A DNA stretch of 64,000 bases from NCBI GenBank assembly GCA_900660155.1, contig CABFPE010000078.1, positions 1,281,749 to 1,345,748 of the forward strand. Reading direction: 5' to 3'. Numbering within the stretch: the stretch's first letter is position 1; every line of letters starts with the position of its first letter. The notes beneath the pieces are model-generated. The model did not search any database. It was not told the origin of the DNA and saw only the letters and a program-made list of their open reading frames with translations. The stretch is from Hofstenia miamia. Its lineage: Eukaryota; Xenacoelomorpha; Acoela; Hofsteniidae. Of this stretch, positions 1 through 11,380 are shown in pieces. A program made the translations under genes and the position numbers.

Positions 1-1411
1 ACAATGAAGTACGGGATTATGGTTAATTAATTCGTGTTAACCTATTACAGGAGTGAGAAAGAAGGGGATTTTTTTCAATTTGAGCAACATGATCTTGAAT
101 TTACATTGAAAATAATTTAACAATTATCTAGGCGAATAAGTTTATTTGTGTTAGCCACTTATGGGATTATGATTTTGCACAGCAACGGGTTAACCTCTAC
201 AGGGAGTCACTAGATCAGTCCGTAATTTTTACTGGTAGTCAAATTTACCCAAAGGGTACGCTTTTCATTCCACATCATGAGCATCTTAACTAGGATTTTT
301 TTCAAAAACGTAAATGTTATAAATAAAATGTTGAAAAAATGAATGTAAATTGTATTCGAAATGTTATTGTAAATTTTTTAAATTTCTTAATGGCAGCAAT
401 GAAAATGTTATTCTCGAGTATGGCCGGCGGTACGAGTAAGGGTGGGTATGGGTAAAAAAGTATTTTTTATCGGATGGGTGCGACATTAAAAAAGCTCTAC
501 CCGCATATCACTAATCTCAGCATGAATATAATTGACAGAAAGATATAAGAGTTAACTACAACATGTTATATTGCAGTTGATTAGTTCGTTGAAAGTTATT
601 CCACAATAAATGACCAATAATTTCAAATTTAATTTAGAAATTATATAATATAGGCGTATAGCCAACTGTGATAATAAATATAGAGAATTTCCAACAGCTG
701 CACATTGGATAACGTCCAGTATACCAGTCGATCGTATTTGTAACAGAGAATTATATCTGGAAATCGAAACAGCAATGAATTTTGGGAGATCGACTCGCTA
801 GACGAAATCAGCGGGCGCTAGTTGGAAATAATGCACGCTGGTATTCATAATAAACAGGAAATTACAAAATTTGTAAATTAGAAATACGAATGAACACAAA
901 GAAAAGTCATTTATGTTGCAAAATTGGAAAGAATTAACGCACTGGTGGCAAAACATAACTTTTAACAGTTGTCATATTTTCGACAATTTGATACGTTGTA
1001 ACAAATTTAATACTAACATGTACACGTAGACAAATAGAGGAATTGTCTGCAATTGAAACACCACGTTAGCTTACACGAAATTTTAAAAAAATATAAACCA
1101 ACGGAACAAATATCACTCTTGTTTATTGCTTAGTGTTTACTATGATTTATTACAGTTTAATTTCCATAGTAGATATAGATTCTATTCCACCATAAACTAA
1201 ATAATTGATCATATAATTATTGTATCAGCTATTAAATTTGTGAAAGAATTATCTTAAAATAAGAAATAAATTAACAATTCCTGTCTTCAAATTTTTAATG
1301 AATGTATGTATAAATTTAAATAATCCTATAACGATATTACGCTATAAAAAATGTCTAATGCTGTTTTGACAATCACATCTCAACGAATCATGTATGTATT
1401 TAACATTTCAG
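1..1411. other. Non-coding AT-rich sequence
   Basis: No reading frame, RNA gene or repeat structure that I can support. It lies upstream of a candidate exon, so it may be intron or intergenic sequence. Confidence 0.5.
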
Positions 1412-1531
1412 TTTCTACAGCGAATTGGTTGGTGCAATGACACCTAAATATATTGAGGTGTCCTTGGCCGGGAGGAATTTAATTGAGCCATTCTTTAAAA
1501 AGGAATGTTGGATTAGAATCATGTTGCAAAG
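1412..1531 (+). CDS. Candidate internal exon of an unidentified gene
   Basis: A 120-base open block has a good acceptor (pyrimidine-rich, ending TTTCAG at 1411) and a donor, AAG followed by GTAAAA, at 1532. Only the frame starting at base 1413 is open. It reads FYSELVGAMTPKYIEVSLAG, then about 20 more residues rich in charged and aromatic amino acids (..EPFFKKECWIRIMLQ). Both ends are in phase 2, so it would behave as an internal exon. The composition looks like real protein and unlike the surrounding AT-rich noise, but I do not recognise the family. The next compatible candidate exon is at 5511-5595. It could still be a chance open block. Confidence 0.4.
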
Positions 1532-4500
1532 GTAAAATATTTTTTAATGTAAATAAAGTATAACGAAATGTGTCTTCTGGATAAATATTTGCAAAGTCAG
1601 TTTACATAATTGCTCAAGGATACACTATTAATCAATTCCCTAGATTGTAAATTTTCGACATATATTAATAAAAGTGTCGGGGAAATGGCATTTATTATTA
1701 AGGATTTCAACACGAGAAATGTTCATTGGTTCTGCAGAAATGTGTGAATCGAAGTCAAATTTTGGGAATATTCAAACTCTGATACTACAATATGAATTTC
1801 ATTCAACGGAATTTCTTATTTATAAATCTGTTGGAAAATTGGTATATTTAAATCGCTTTTAAAGGACTTTTTGTATGCAATGGAGAAACGGGTCTGGAAT
1901 TGCCTTTTTTAATACAATAGAAAACTACAATGCAAGATGCCCTAGATCAAGAATTGTTTTACTATGAAACAAATTACGAAAATTTCAGAAAGTTTCGAAT
2001 TTCAAATGCACATACGAAACCAAACCACATCTAAAACTAAAGTTCAAATTAGTCCAATTCAAACTGAATTTTTGTTAAAATGAGTTTTCTAACTTTTCTG
2101 CAATTTGTAAATTTCTGTTCAAAGTTGAAAGTCATTGGTAAATAGTTTTCTCTTATTTGACTGGATTATGAGTTGTGACCAGGTTCCATCTGATTGATAC
2201 AGATGTCAATTCGTGCAGGAAAATTTTTCATACACTGACCCATAACTCGACTCGAAGAAAACCATAGATATACTTCATGTAGGAATGAGATAGATGGCAA
2301 TAGGTATTAACATTGCATAAGTTTATGCATAGGCCTAGCCTAGACATGTACCAAATGAGACCCAATAGAGTAAAATGCACCATGCTTCAAATTTGAATAC
2401 ACTGTAGATGCAGGCGACTAATACTTTGATGCAATTGAATTTCGGAGATGAAAAAGTAGTGACTATCATATGTTATCAGAAATCGCAGTGCTTACTATTT
2501 CAAGCTCAACAAGATCAGAAAGCCTGAGGTCTGCTGCAGGACAGTTTGGGCGTTCGTGTCAAACCTAGTTGAATCCAGAAACTCCAGAGACGGAGCTAAA
2601 TATTGCTGATAATTTGAAAAAAATGTTTTTGTTCCATGTAATGCTTACTTAATTAAGTATACTATCTCTGAATTTGAAAAATGGGTTGAAATGGGTCTAA
2701 AATCTATTTTTGTGATTGAGTATGGGTACAAGCGTAGGATTCATAGAAAATGGTATGGGTCTAAGATATGAACCCATTACCATCAATGAAAGTAGAATTA
2801 AATGCACTGTTGACAATACAATAGAAACAAACATGAAATTATGGTATCACACTAACAGTTAATAATTGATTCAGACATTTTGCAATCACGTTCTTTATCA
2901 GAAGATTAGGTGTATTTACATTTATTCCTCTAGACAATTAGCATCTCACCTAATAACTTGTAGGTGTTACTTTTTGAAATAAGCAGTGATTTGCACTTGA
3001 AAGCAACCGTTTCCTTGATTTCTATAATAGTCAATCTATATTTTGTTTAAAAAATACATTCGTTGTTTTTATAAAAGTTACCTTGTCACCAAGTGTATAC
3101 CTAAAGTTACAAAGCGAATATTCTATTCCACAAAAATCTTTTTTTCCTTTATAATTAGTGCGCGTAAAAATCAATAGTCAAAATGATTCTTTTCGGTCAA
3201 AAACATTGCAAAATTAGGTGGACCTACAGAACGCGAATTTTGCAATTACTTAGTATGGTTTGTAGGTAAAAAAAAGTCTAAACTGTTTTTAGGTCAAAAT
3301 TTCATTTTTGGGTTAAAATAAGGTGAAAATCATCTATTTTAATTAGTAAATTTCTATATTTTGTTTGTAAATGCTCATCAAAACTTGAATTCACAACGAT
3401 TAGGTAAAATGAAATACATGATTGCGATAATTCGCGGAAATTTCAAATGGTCCAATATTCTACTGTCATTGTTAGATGGAGTTTTTTGCAACTCCAAATT
3501 TTAAACATTATATTTTGTAAATAGTGCTTTATAACAAGTTTTAAAAAATCATACTCAGCTTAAATTTGTTTTAATTTCATCATTTTGTTAAAAGGGAAAA
3601 GTTTTGGGATCAAAAATAATGGCCCTGATAACCAATACCTCATTAATTAGCATCACACTTTTATAAACGAAAATATAATTTATAACGCTTTTTCTTTAAA
3701 TGTTGACCAAAAGGATTAAACAAAGACCCAATTCGGTTGGAGTCTACCACAATTTGTATTAAATTTGTAAAATTGACAAAACATGCTTCCCGCATGAAGA
3801 ACTTTATAGGATGCTAGATATTTGTTAAGCAGTGAAAAATAGAATCAAGAATCTCAAACACATGAAAAAATAATTTCCAGTTGAGTATCTAGACAATAAA
3901 TTTAAATAATTTATTAAAAATATAATCACATCTCAATAGCAAAAATTCATTTATATCTACATTCCAGCACGACCTAGTAAATATTTAGTACGTCGTTATT
4001 TGCGATAGAACATAGAGGAATCCATAGGGAATCAACTAATAGGAGTCGAAAAATTAAATAGATTGATCGTAGTGTTTCCGGACTCAACGAAAATCCTACT
4101 GTAGGTCCTACACGCGGTAAGTTGAGAAATAATATCACATTTTGACCTTATCTACATCCGGTTGTCAATATCTCCGAAGTAATATGAATGTGTAACGTCT
4201 TGTTAACAATAGCTATATACTTGTACTTTTCACGTTTTCGTAACATAAATCTATACAAAGATCATTCTTGGATTAAAAATATCCGTGGAAGCTTTTATTA
4301 AATAGAAATATTATGGATTGCGTAATTCAGGAAGGTCCAGGGTTGTATATAACTTATTAATTTCAACCTGGGCATTGACCCATTTGCCATTATATTCGAA
4401 CTTTATTTGGTAATGAATCGAGACTGATAAATTGAATACAGATGAAGAACGCCACCGCACTCGAACTTAGTTTTGAATTTTTACGACCCAAAAATAAAAT

Positions 4501-5510
4501 TAAAATTAAATCATAAATATTTTCCATTCAATAACCATAATGCATTAATATTAGAAACAAAAACCTTGGTACAAAGATGGTTTTGAAGCACTTTAGCTTT
4601 TATACTGGCAAAGCAGTCAATACTTGATTGCATGGGAAGGCAATTCATTGAAAATGCGGAAAAAGACTAATCAGTATATTTTCAGTAAACTATAAATAAT
4701 GTCAATTATGACAACTATATTATATAAATATAAGTTTCATTATATTTTCTTTGATAACATGAGGTAGATTAACAAAACGAAATATTGCTTTTCAGAAGAT
4801 AAGGGAATTTTTTTAAATCCAATTGAAGCTATATTCATTATACATCAATATTTTACGATAATTTCGTAGAAATACTAGACCGTACCTGAACGTTTATGAA
4901 AATAAAAATATTTTCATCACAATTTTTTGTTTCGTAATAGAAGAAATTTCATTAATTTAAAAACTTCTGATAACACTCTTAAATCAAATAATTAAAGAAG
5001 CGTTTAATTCTTTGAATCAATACAGTAGGATGTATTTGTAATTTATTAGACTTTCCTTCGCCAATATTGTAGACAATCAACTTTGAAGACAAAGTAAAGT
5101 CTGCAAATGAAGTTGGTGCTGATATCCTAATTTAAACATTGGAGAATCACGTCTAATTAAAATGATTGAACATCGAACTTTGATAGACTTTGCAGTGAGA
5201 ACATTAATCGAAAATAATTTTATTATACATTTCTACTATCATCAAACGGCTTAAATTAATGCACAATGTAAATACTAACGGTTTTAGAATCTTGGCATTA
5301 AATACATTATAAGACTACTCGAATTGCAACTGATTTATTCGAGCAAACATTTGTAACACTTTGTTTTTGGTAAACTTTACTCTGTAAATGAAAATGTGTT
5401 GAAACTAAAAGCAATACTATTTCTAAATTCGGATCGAAGTTTACTAGTTAGCTTACATTGCGTAATGAATAGTAATTAAACATTATCTCAAATAACAACT
5501 ACATTTACAG
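1532..5510. other. Long AT-rich stretch, possible intron
   Basis: About 4 kb with no supported coding block. If the exons at 1412 and 5511 belong together this is their intron, possibly with exons I did not recognise. A donor-like site (CGCG followed by GTAAGT) lies at about 4110, but no convincing exon precedes it. Confidence 0.4.
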
Positions 5511-5595
5511 GACCATATCCCGCGAAAACTTCATTTTTTCTAAGTCATCCAGTTTGAACGAATTTCTACACTATGTACCCATGAAGGCGCTTTGA
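5511..5595 (+). CDS. Candidate terminal exon of an unidentified gene
   Basis: After a strong acceptor (ACTACATTTACAG ending at 5510), one frame is open for 27 codons to TGA at 5593-5595, beginning TISRENFIFSKSSSLNEFLH. It needs two bases from the previous exon, which is exactly the phase left by the exon at 1412-1531 (AG plus G gives Arg). The two may therefore be neighbouring exons of one gene. The evidence is only splice signals, phase and composition. The block is short, so chance is a real alternative. Confidence 0.25.
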
Positions 5596-6683
5596 AAATA
5601 TTTTACCATGCTTCAATTTTCAAATATCTAGCTATTCAACACTTCGCTTAACAGTTATCTAACATCAGGTGCAGCTTTAGGTGGTGGCACCCGGGGTCCA
5701 GTGTTATCCTTAACGGGATGCAAAAAATTTATTTCTCTTCACTTTTATCTATTTCAGCCTAGTTCAAGTCATCATTATTAGATGAAAGTCATGAGAAATA
5801 TTTTTATCAATAATAATTTTTATCAGAAATTTGCGATTTCTAGTTTGATTTCTTAGCTATTTTCAGCACTCTGTGGAGTTTCCATAGCTCTATAAACAAA
5901 TATATTTTCAAATATAAATCGCCCGGCACTTCGTAATTAACTCTTAATGCAAAAAACAACACCAAATTTGAGGGTAGACTAGAGAAGGATGCCAGTAGAT
6001 TGTCCACTCCCTGCAAGAGCAAAATGTACATATTTGACAGGAAATTTATAAATAATGTAAATGGTGTAACAGAATTAATGGTGGAAGAACAAGTGCATGC
6101 ACAATGTCGGGGCCCATCTACTAATACAGTGATCCTTACGACGAAATGTATTTATTGTTCTGCTTTTGATTCCAGTTTGAAAGCAGATCATTATTATCTC
6201 ATTTGATTCAAATACTGCAATTAAAAAGTATAAAAATATTGCAAAGCCTAGAATCAAAGAAAAGTCCAGAGCAATATAATACTGAAGGAAAATATAAAGC
6301 CTTGTGATGAAATTTCTTAATACAATACTAAAATATAATTTTAAAAAACGATTCTAAATTTTACATGAAAGATGATTTTACTAGAAACCTGAATTAAGGA
6401 AAAATCAAGCAATGCTCTAACTCAAATTCTATAATAGCATTTAAAGAGCACAGCTGAAAGTTGAATTAAGTGCACATCGCAATTGATACCTAATTGGTAA
6501 AAATCAAAGACCTTTGAAAAATGTAGCCAATAAAAATATGTAGTTCTTGATATAACATAACGGGTTTTCCGCAATTATCTCCTTGAAATATACATTGCAG
6601 CTACGAAAGCAGCTTTCAATACTGCCAATTTAATGCACACTTTCACAGGGGTAAATGAAAGTAAAGGCATCTTTATACCGCCT
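5596..6683. other. Intergenic AT-rich sequence
   Basis: Nothing recognisable. Short open frames on both strands here overlap one another and have no splice signals or similarity that I can see. Confidence 0.45.
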
Positions 6684-6689
6684 TTTATT
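6684..6689 (-). promoter_or_regulatory. Candidate poly(A) signal of the EMRE-like gene
   Basis: TTTATT on the plus strand is AATAAA on the minus strand, about 170 bases past the EMRE-like stop codon. Position and motif fit a 3' end; nothing else tests it. Confidence 0.35.
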
Positions 6690-6858
6690 CCAGTATCTAC
6701 ATATAAAACATATCAAATAACAAAATTGTGAAATAAGAATTTACAAATCCAAATACAATTCCAGTGAATTCCAACGTAATCAAAGCGGTGACAACACAAC
6801 TGTTATCTCTTGCCTGAAATAAGTGAACAGTGAAGTTCTCCTACATTTGCCAAGTAAA

Positions 6859-7083
6859 TTAGTCCTCTTCATATACAAAGACATCTAATTCCTCTAGTGT
6901 CGTAGCAAATGTCTTACCAATTATTCCACCGACGTATATCATTGAGGGCACGAGAATTAAATTTTTAAGGTAACTGGCGTAGACAGTCTCCGGAGATTCA
7001 CGGATGCCTCCATTGGCGGTAAACCGTCCGGTAGTCCGATAACGTACATTTTTATAAAGAGTGGTTCTTAAACGTTTAAACAT
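6859..7083 (-). CDS. SMDT1: EMRE-like essential regulator of the mitochondrial calcium uniporter
   Basis: A 74-residue single-exon frame. EMRE is a one-pass inner-mitochondrial-membrane protein that holds the MCU pore open and tethers the MICU gatekeepers. Residues 1-20 are basic and Arg-rich with no acidic residue (MFKRLRTTLYKNVRYRTTGR), as in a matrix-targeting presequence. One hydrophobic segment lies at about 39-56 (LKNLILVPSMIYVGGIIG), followed by KTFATTLEELDVFVYEED. From memory this tail matches the family pattern VGxxISKNxAxxLEExDxFVPxDDDD. The spacing from the Gly-x-Ile motif to the membrane VG is the same as in fly EMRE. Oddities: the matrix-side PKP motif is ESP here, the membrane GxxxS is GxxxG (52-56), and the acidic tail has only three residues. 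The first Met gives a full presequence, so I keep it. Identification is by pattern, but specific. Confidence 0.82.
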   Translation of the reverse strand: MFKRLRTTLYKNVRYRTTGRFTANGGIRESPETVYASYLKNLILVPSMIYVGGIIGKTFATTLEELDVFVYEED

Positions 7084-7582
7084 GTAAAATATTTGTAGAA
7101 CACTATTTTACACTGAGTAAATACTCGAAGATTTCATTAATGAATACGAGCTCTAACGGTTGACAGGAATCAAATATTCTGGCAAGCTGATTGGCTAGAG
7201 ACACTACGATTAATTGTGCTTGCAAAATGCGAGCGTAGAATGAAATCTAGTAAATATTTAATAAGGAATGTCAAATCGCACAGCAAAATATCATGTAATA
7301 CTTAGTAAAAAAATTTTGAAATTTTATTAAATGCACTTTATAAATCGGAGGAAGGGGACAGCTAAGAATTAACCCTTCTTTTCAAGGATGTGAATAGTAC
7401 CAATAACTCTCTACATTGCAAAAATACTAAAAACAAAAGTTAATTTAATATTTAATAAGAATCGGGATTGCAATAGAATGAATCATTAAAAATAACACCG
7501 AAATTGTCCGACACTTATACGTTTGGCTCTCCTTCTCTTTTAAATACAATTGTGTCACTAATTGCCAAATATGCATATTGTA
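7084..7582. other. Upstream region of the EMRE-like gene
   Basis: Any EMRE promoter should lie here on the minus strand. I see no clear TATA box or other motif, only AT-rich sequence up to the left end of the Tc1 element. Confidence 0.35.
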
Positions 7583-7882
7583 CACTTGGAGATACGGAAA
7601 TATGAACAACTATGATTTTGAAGATTTTTTATCCACAAAATTTATTAAGCATACTTTCACAGTAAAAATTTACTGCAGCATAGCTACTGTAGATAGCCAC
7701 TTATTTGCGCCATTTGATATAATAGCTGCAATGCTGCGCAGTAGTTACCATTTGGTGGACTATGAAATATGAACAGTTAAGAAGATACATATATATTGTA
7801 CAAACACGCTGCATTTCTACTAAGTAAAAATATAAAAACAAAGCAAACACATTATAACTAGTCATCTCTGTAATACGTCCAC

Positions 7883-8885
7883 TCAATAAGTTGTATGAGC
7901 AGCTCTTTCAGCACTAACTGCTGCCACCCTGCGAGGCATGCTATCAATTACAGACTTGACTGTGGCCTGCAGCGTAGAGACATGATGCCAATGTCTAGAC
8001 ACACTTGATATCATTTCCTGCTTGGTGGTGATATTATTTTGCCAAATTTTGCGGTTGATCAATCCCCATATATTCTCAATGGGGTTTAAATAATGCGAAT
8101 GTCTTCCCCACTCAATTAGATTAACCATTTTCATCAAAAATAATTTCTTACAACTCGTGCAGTGTGACAGGGAGCATTGCCTTGCATGTACATAAAGTCA
8201 CTGTTACTGAAACACTCCTGCATTTGAGGTAGAGCGCATGCTTGAACTACTTTTAGGTATTGAGATGCCTTTATCATACATTCACAGACATGTAGGCATT
8301 CAACACCATTAAAGCATATGATGCCCCAGAGCACGACTTCTGTGGGGTGCTTGCATTTCTTATGCAGAGGTGATGGAAATCCGATTGGACTCCATGCGCG
8401 TCGTTTAAAAGCTCCATGACACTCATAAGTTGCGTTATCAGAGAAATATATTTTTCGCCAGTGTTCCACACACCAATCCGCATGATTTCTGGCAAACTGC
8501 AACATGTTAGATTTCATTGCAGATGTTAATTTAGGAACAAAACAAGATTTGACACTTGTATAACGAAATGTATGCAAGCGTCGTCAGAACTGTACACGTG
8601 CTAACATTCACACCTGCAACTTGCGATTGCCGACCAAACTGCGCAGCAGATGCCATTGGCGACTTCTTTAGATTTCGCAGAAATATACGGTCTTCTTTAT
8701 CAGCAGTTTTTTATTCCATGGCATTGTCCAGGTCTCTGGCTTGATGGTGCCTGCTTTCTAATATTTGCGACACTGCCAATAGACATGTTACATTGCTTTG
8801 CAGTTTCACAGATTGATTTATCTTGAGACAGCAAAATTAGCACTTCTGATTACTTGATTGCCGGCATGTCACGATGCTTTCCCAT
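7883..8885 (-). pseudogene. Tc1 transposase pseudogene
   Basis: Translation starts at 8885 (MGKHRDMPAIK), then meets a stop. It continues through a helix-turn-helix region (SICETAKQCNMSIGSVANIR) and the catalytic core at 8134-8577, and after a frameshift near 8135 into the C-terminal part at 7883-8137. Core landmarks are FSDNATYECHG (first Asp kept), FMYMQGNAPCHTARVV (the family's QDNAPCH, with the second catalytic Asp changed to Gly) and YLNPIENIWG (the DLNPIENLW box, final Glu kept). It ends with the usual SMPRRVAAV tail. Internal stops, a frameshift and a lost catalytic Asp make it dead. Confidence 0.9.
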
Positions 8886-8934
8886 GTTGACAAGCAATGA
8901 TAGAATAAATGAGCAAAGTAAACAAGCAATTGCA

Positions 8935-8937
<3 letters not shown>

Positions 8938-8987
<50 letters not shown>
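8938..8987. repeat. (TA)n microsatellite inside the Tc1 element
   Basis: About 50 bases of nearly pure alternating AT. The open frames of Ile-Tyr repeats across it are artefacts of the repeat. Confidence 0.95.
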
Positions 8988-8988
<1 letters not shown>

Positions 8989-9268
8989 GATAGTAAATTA
9001 TCCAATCATAACAATCCATGTGTGTATACAACTAAGAGCCCCATGCTTGCATATGTGCATGCGTGTTCATAATTCCATGTCCGCCCATATATCTAATAGG
9101 CTCTGCCTACTTATAGTAATTGTAGCAGAATTTCACAATTGGTCATTAAGTGTGTTTATCATTAGTACCTATTGCCCAGCCAAGGAAAATTTGTTGTTTG
9201 CTGAATGAATTTTTTAAACAAGAAAAACATCAAAATAATGGGTGTTCATATTTCCATGTCCCTGACTG

Positions 9269-9798
9269 TATATATTAATGTGAATTTTGGTTTAATCTGC
9301 ACTAGATGTAACTTTACATTAGTTGAAGCCACAAAATAAAATTGTACTAGAACATTATTGTCTCCCATTTCTAGTATATTTTCATAATAGAGTGAAAGGT
9401 CCAAAGACAAAATGAAATTTGGACAGTGTCTAAACATAGCTTTTGTTTAAGGAAATATAATTAAGTCTAAAAAGCTTAAGACTCCATATAACATTTTTGT
9501 TTTCAAATATTTGTTATTATCATCTGCTTTAGAGAACTGCTTTCCTCATTGGGACCTTGTTTTTTTTACATAACTACAGTAACAGGTTCTTCTGGCTTAA
9601 GTTATGCATTCAATGGCTATAAGAATTTAGTCCATATTAAAATTTTGAAAACTTAGCCTGACAAGAGATTTGGTTCTATCGCAGGATAAACTATGAATAT
9701 GAGTAAAAAGTCAATAAATCATTGAACTCATCGTACCTAAGTGCAGTAACCTAACTGTTTCTTACTGTCTTTGGAATGAGCAGTTTGTATCAAAGGCG

Positions 9799-9832
<34 letters not shown>
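9269..9832. other. Non-coding sequence ending in a (TA)n run
   Basis: No gene seen. It ends in a (TA)n tract at about 9801-9832 that runs into the assembly gap. Confidence 0.5.
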
Positions 9833-9983
9833 NNNNNNNNNNNNNNNNNNNNNNNNNNNNNNNNNNNNNNNNNNNNNNNNNNNNNNNNNNNNNNNNNNNN
9901 NNNNNNNNNNNNNNNNNNNNNNNNNNNNNNNNNNNNNNNNNNNNNNNNNNNNNNNNNNNNNNNNNNNNNNNNNNNNNNNNNNN
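9833..9983. other. Assembly gap (151 N) inside a (TA)n tract
   Basis: Unknown bases flanked on both sides by alternating TA. The true length of the microsatellite is unresolved. Confidence 0.98.
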
Positions 9984-9994
9984 ATATATATATA

Positions 9995-11344
9995 TATAAG
10001 AGGCGCTTTTTGGATATAATTATAGAGATTTTTTAAGAATTTAAAAAAAAATTAATTAATATTTAAATGTTTTACAGATAAAATTAATATATTTAACTTT
10101 GAACGTGTTTACATCATTATTTGTTAAACATTTTGGCAGAAAACATGAATGAAAAACAAATTCTATTAATATATTTACAGATTTTTGTTGTTTGCTCTCC
10201 TTTATTGTCATGAAAAGGATTAATTAATAAATAACCACAGTTAAATGTTAAAGTGGTATGTGATTCATCATTAGAGTTGGCTGTTTACTACTTGCTAGTA
10301 AGTATACTTACTAGTACAAGGCATATTCTAAGCTTTTTTACAAATGCGCTTACTCAACCAGATAGTCTCAGTATCTACAGCGCAAAGCTCAGCAAAAATG
10401 TTCAGCATTCTAAGCAAGCGTACATTTAGAATTTCGTAAGGCACGGTGGCGATAAATTTTTCCCTGGATGACCTTGGGCCATACTTCACACCCATTTGTT
10501 CAAGAACTTACTGCAAAGTACCAAAATTAGTGACATATTTATAAAATTAAAATAAATTTTATTATTTTCAAATTCTAGAAAAAATTAACTGATTTTGTCG
10601 TAGCCAAAATGCAAAGGTAGGTAGGGGACCTAGGAAGTTTTTCTTTACAACTGCCCATTACATTTTTATAACTCCCAATTTTGGCCACAACTATCTCTTA
10701 GAATATGCCTCGGATTAGGAATTTACTACTAACTAACTTGAGGTTGTTGTGCCAGGTTACTGGGGATTAGCAATAACACCTCTTTTCAAGTGAATGTTGA
10801 GCTCGCGTGTCCATACTACGATGTAGTGGCAGCCAATTAAACACCACACAAAAGAACAGTGCATTGCGTCTTCACTTTTGCAGTCCTATGTATACAAACA
10901 ATGAGCTAACTAGACACATCTTTGAAAGACAAATCTCCCAATAATTATGGGATATGTAGGACATTAGAGTGTTTTATTAGGATACTGTGGTTACTAGTAG
11001 GTCACTGGTGAGTTACTAGTAAGTTACTAGTGAACAGTTTCTAGATTACCACGATTTTCCGATCCCACTCATCATGATTAAAATTCAGGTTTGAGAGGCG
11101 CTTTGTTGAGAAAATATAATTATAAGAGGCGCTATATAGCGTCCCATATAAAAATCCATATAATTAATATAATTATTTAAAAATGTGATTCTATGTGCTC
11201 CATTTAGTGTAGAAAAAAATTGATGTCGCTCAGTTGAATACTTTGTTAGCGAAAGCCGAGAGGCGCTCTGTGTATGGGAATTTTGGGGCCAGAGGCGCTT
11301 TGTTGAGCTCCTTCGAAAAATGCATACACAAAGCGCCTCTTATA
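9995..11344. mobile_element. Non-autonomous element with AGAGGCGCT end repeats
   Basis: The left end TATAAGAGGCGCTTTTTG and the right end (reverse complement TATAAGAGGCGCTTTGTG) are inverted copies, and both sit in (TA)n tracts. This gives about 1.35 kb with no coding potential. AGAGGCGCT occurs at 10000, 11094, 11125, 11259 and 11291, and inverted at 11332-11340, clustered near the right end. The third copy extends into a short palindrome (GGCGCTATATAGCG). The layout suggests a MITE-like DNA transposon with subterminal protein-binding repeats inserted into TA. Superfamily unknown. A flanking gap hides the left target site. Confidence 0.55.
10295..10314. repeat. Perfect 20-bp palindrome
   Basis: CTAGTAAGTATACTTACTAG is its own reverse complement, and CTTG/CAAG just outside nearly extends it. 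Related TTACTAGTAAGT-type motifs recur near 10980-11045. It lies inside the element at 9995-11344. Confidence 0.9.
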
Positions 11345-11346
11345 AG

Positions 11347-11380
<34 letters not shown>

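Larger units (their letters stand above)
7583..9268 (-). mobile_element. Complete but inactive Tc1-family DNA transposon
   Basis: A 1686-bp element flanked by TA (7581-7582 and 9269-9270). Inverted ends of about 46 bp match at most positions: the left reads CACTTGGAGATACGGAAATA and the right, in reverse complement, CAGTCAGGGACATGGAAATA; both continue with TGAACA and later ATTTTGA. Length, TA target and termini are typical of Tc1. A second, shorter copy of the GAAATATGAACA motif sits internally near 7766, and an inverted one near 9068, as in elements with subterminal binding sites. It carries one broken transposase on the minus strand. Confidence 0.88.

Noticed and set aside
6720-6815. Minus-strand acceptor and open frame after the EMRE stop codon
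   Set aside because: EMRE already ends at its normal C-terminus with a stop, and the extra frame has no EMRE-like content. I treat it as 3' UTR.
8837-9208. Open frames of Ile-Tyr repeats on both strands
   Set aside because: They are the translation of a (TA)n microsatellite inside the Tc1 element.
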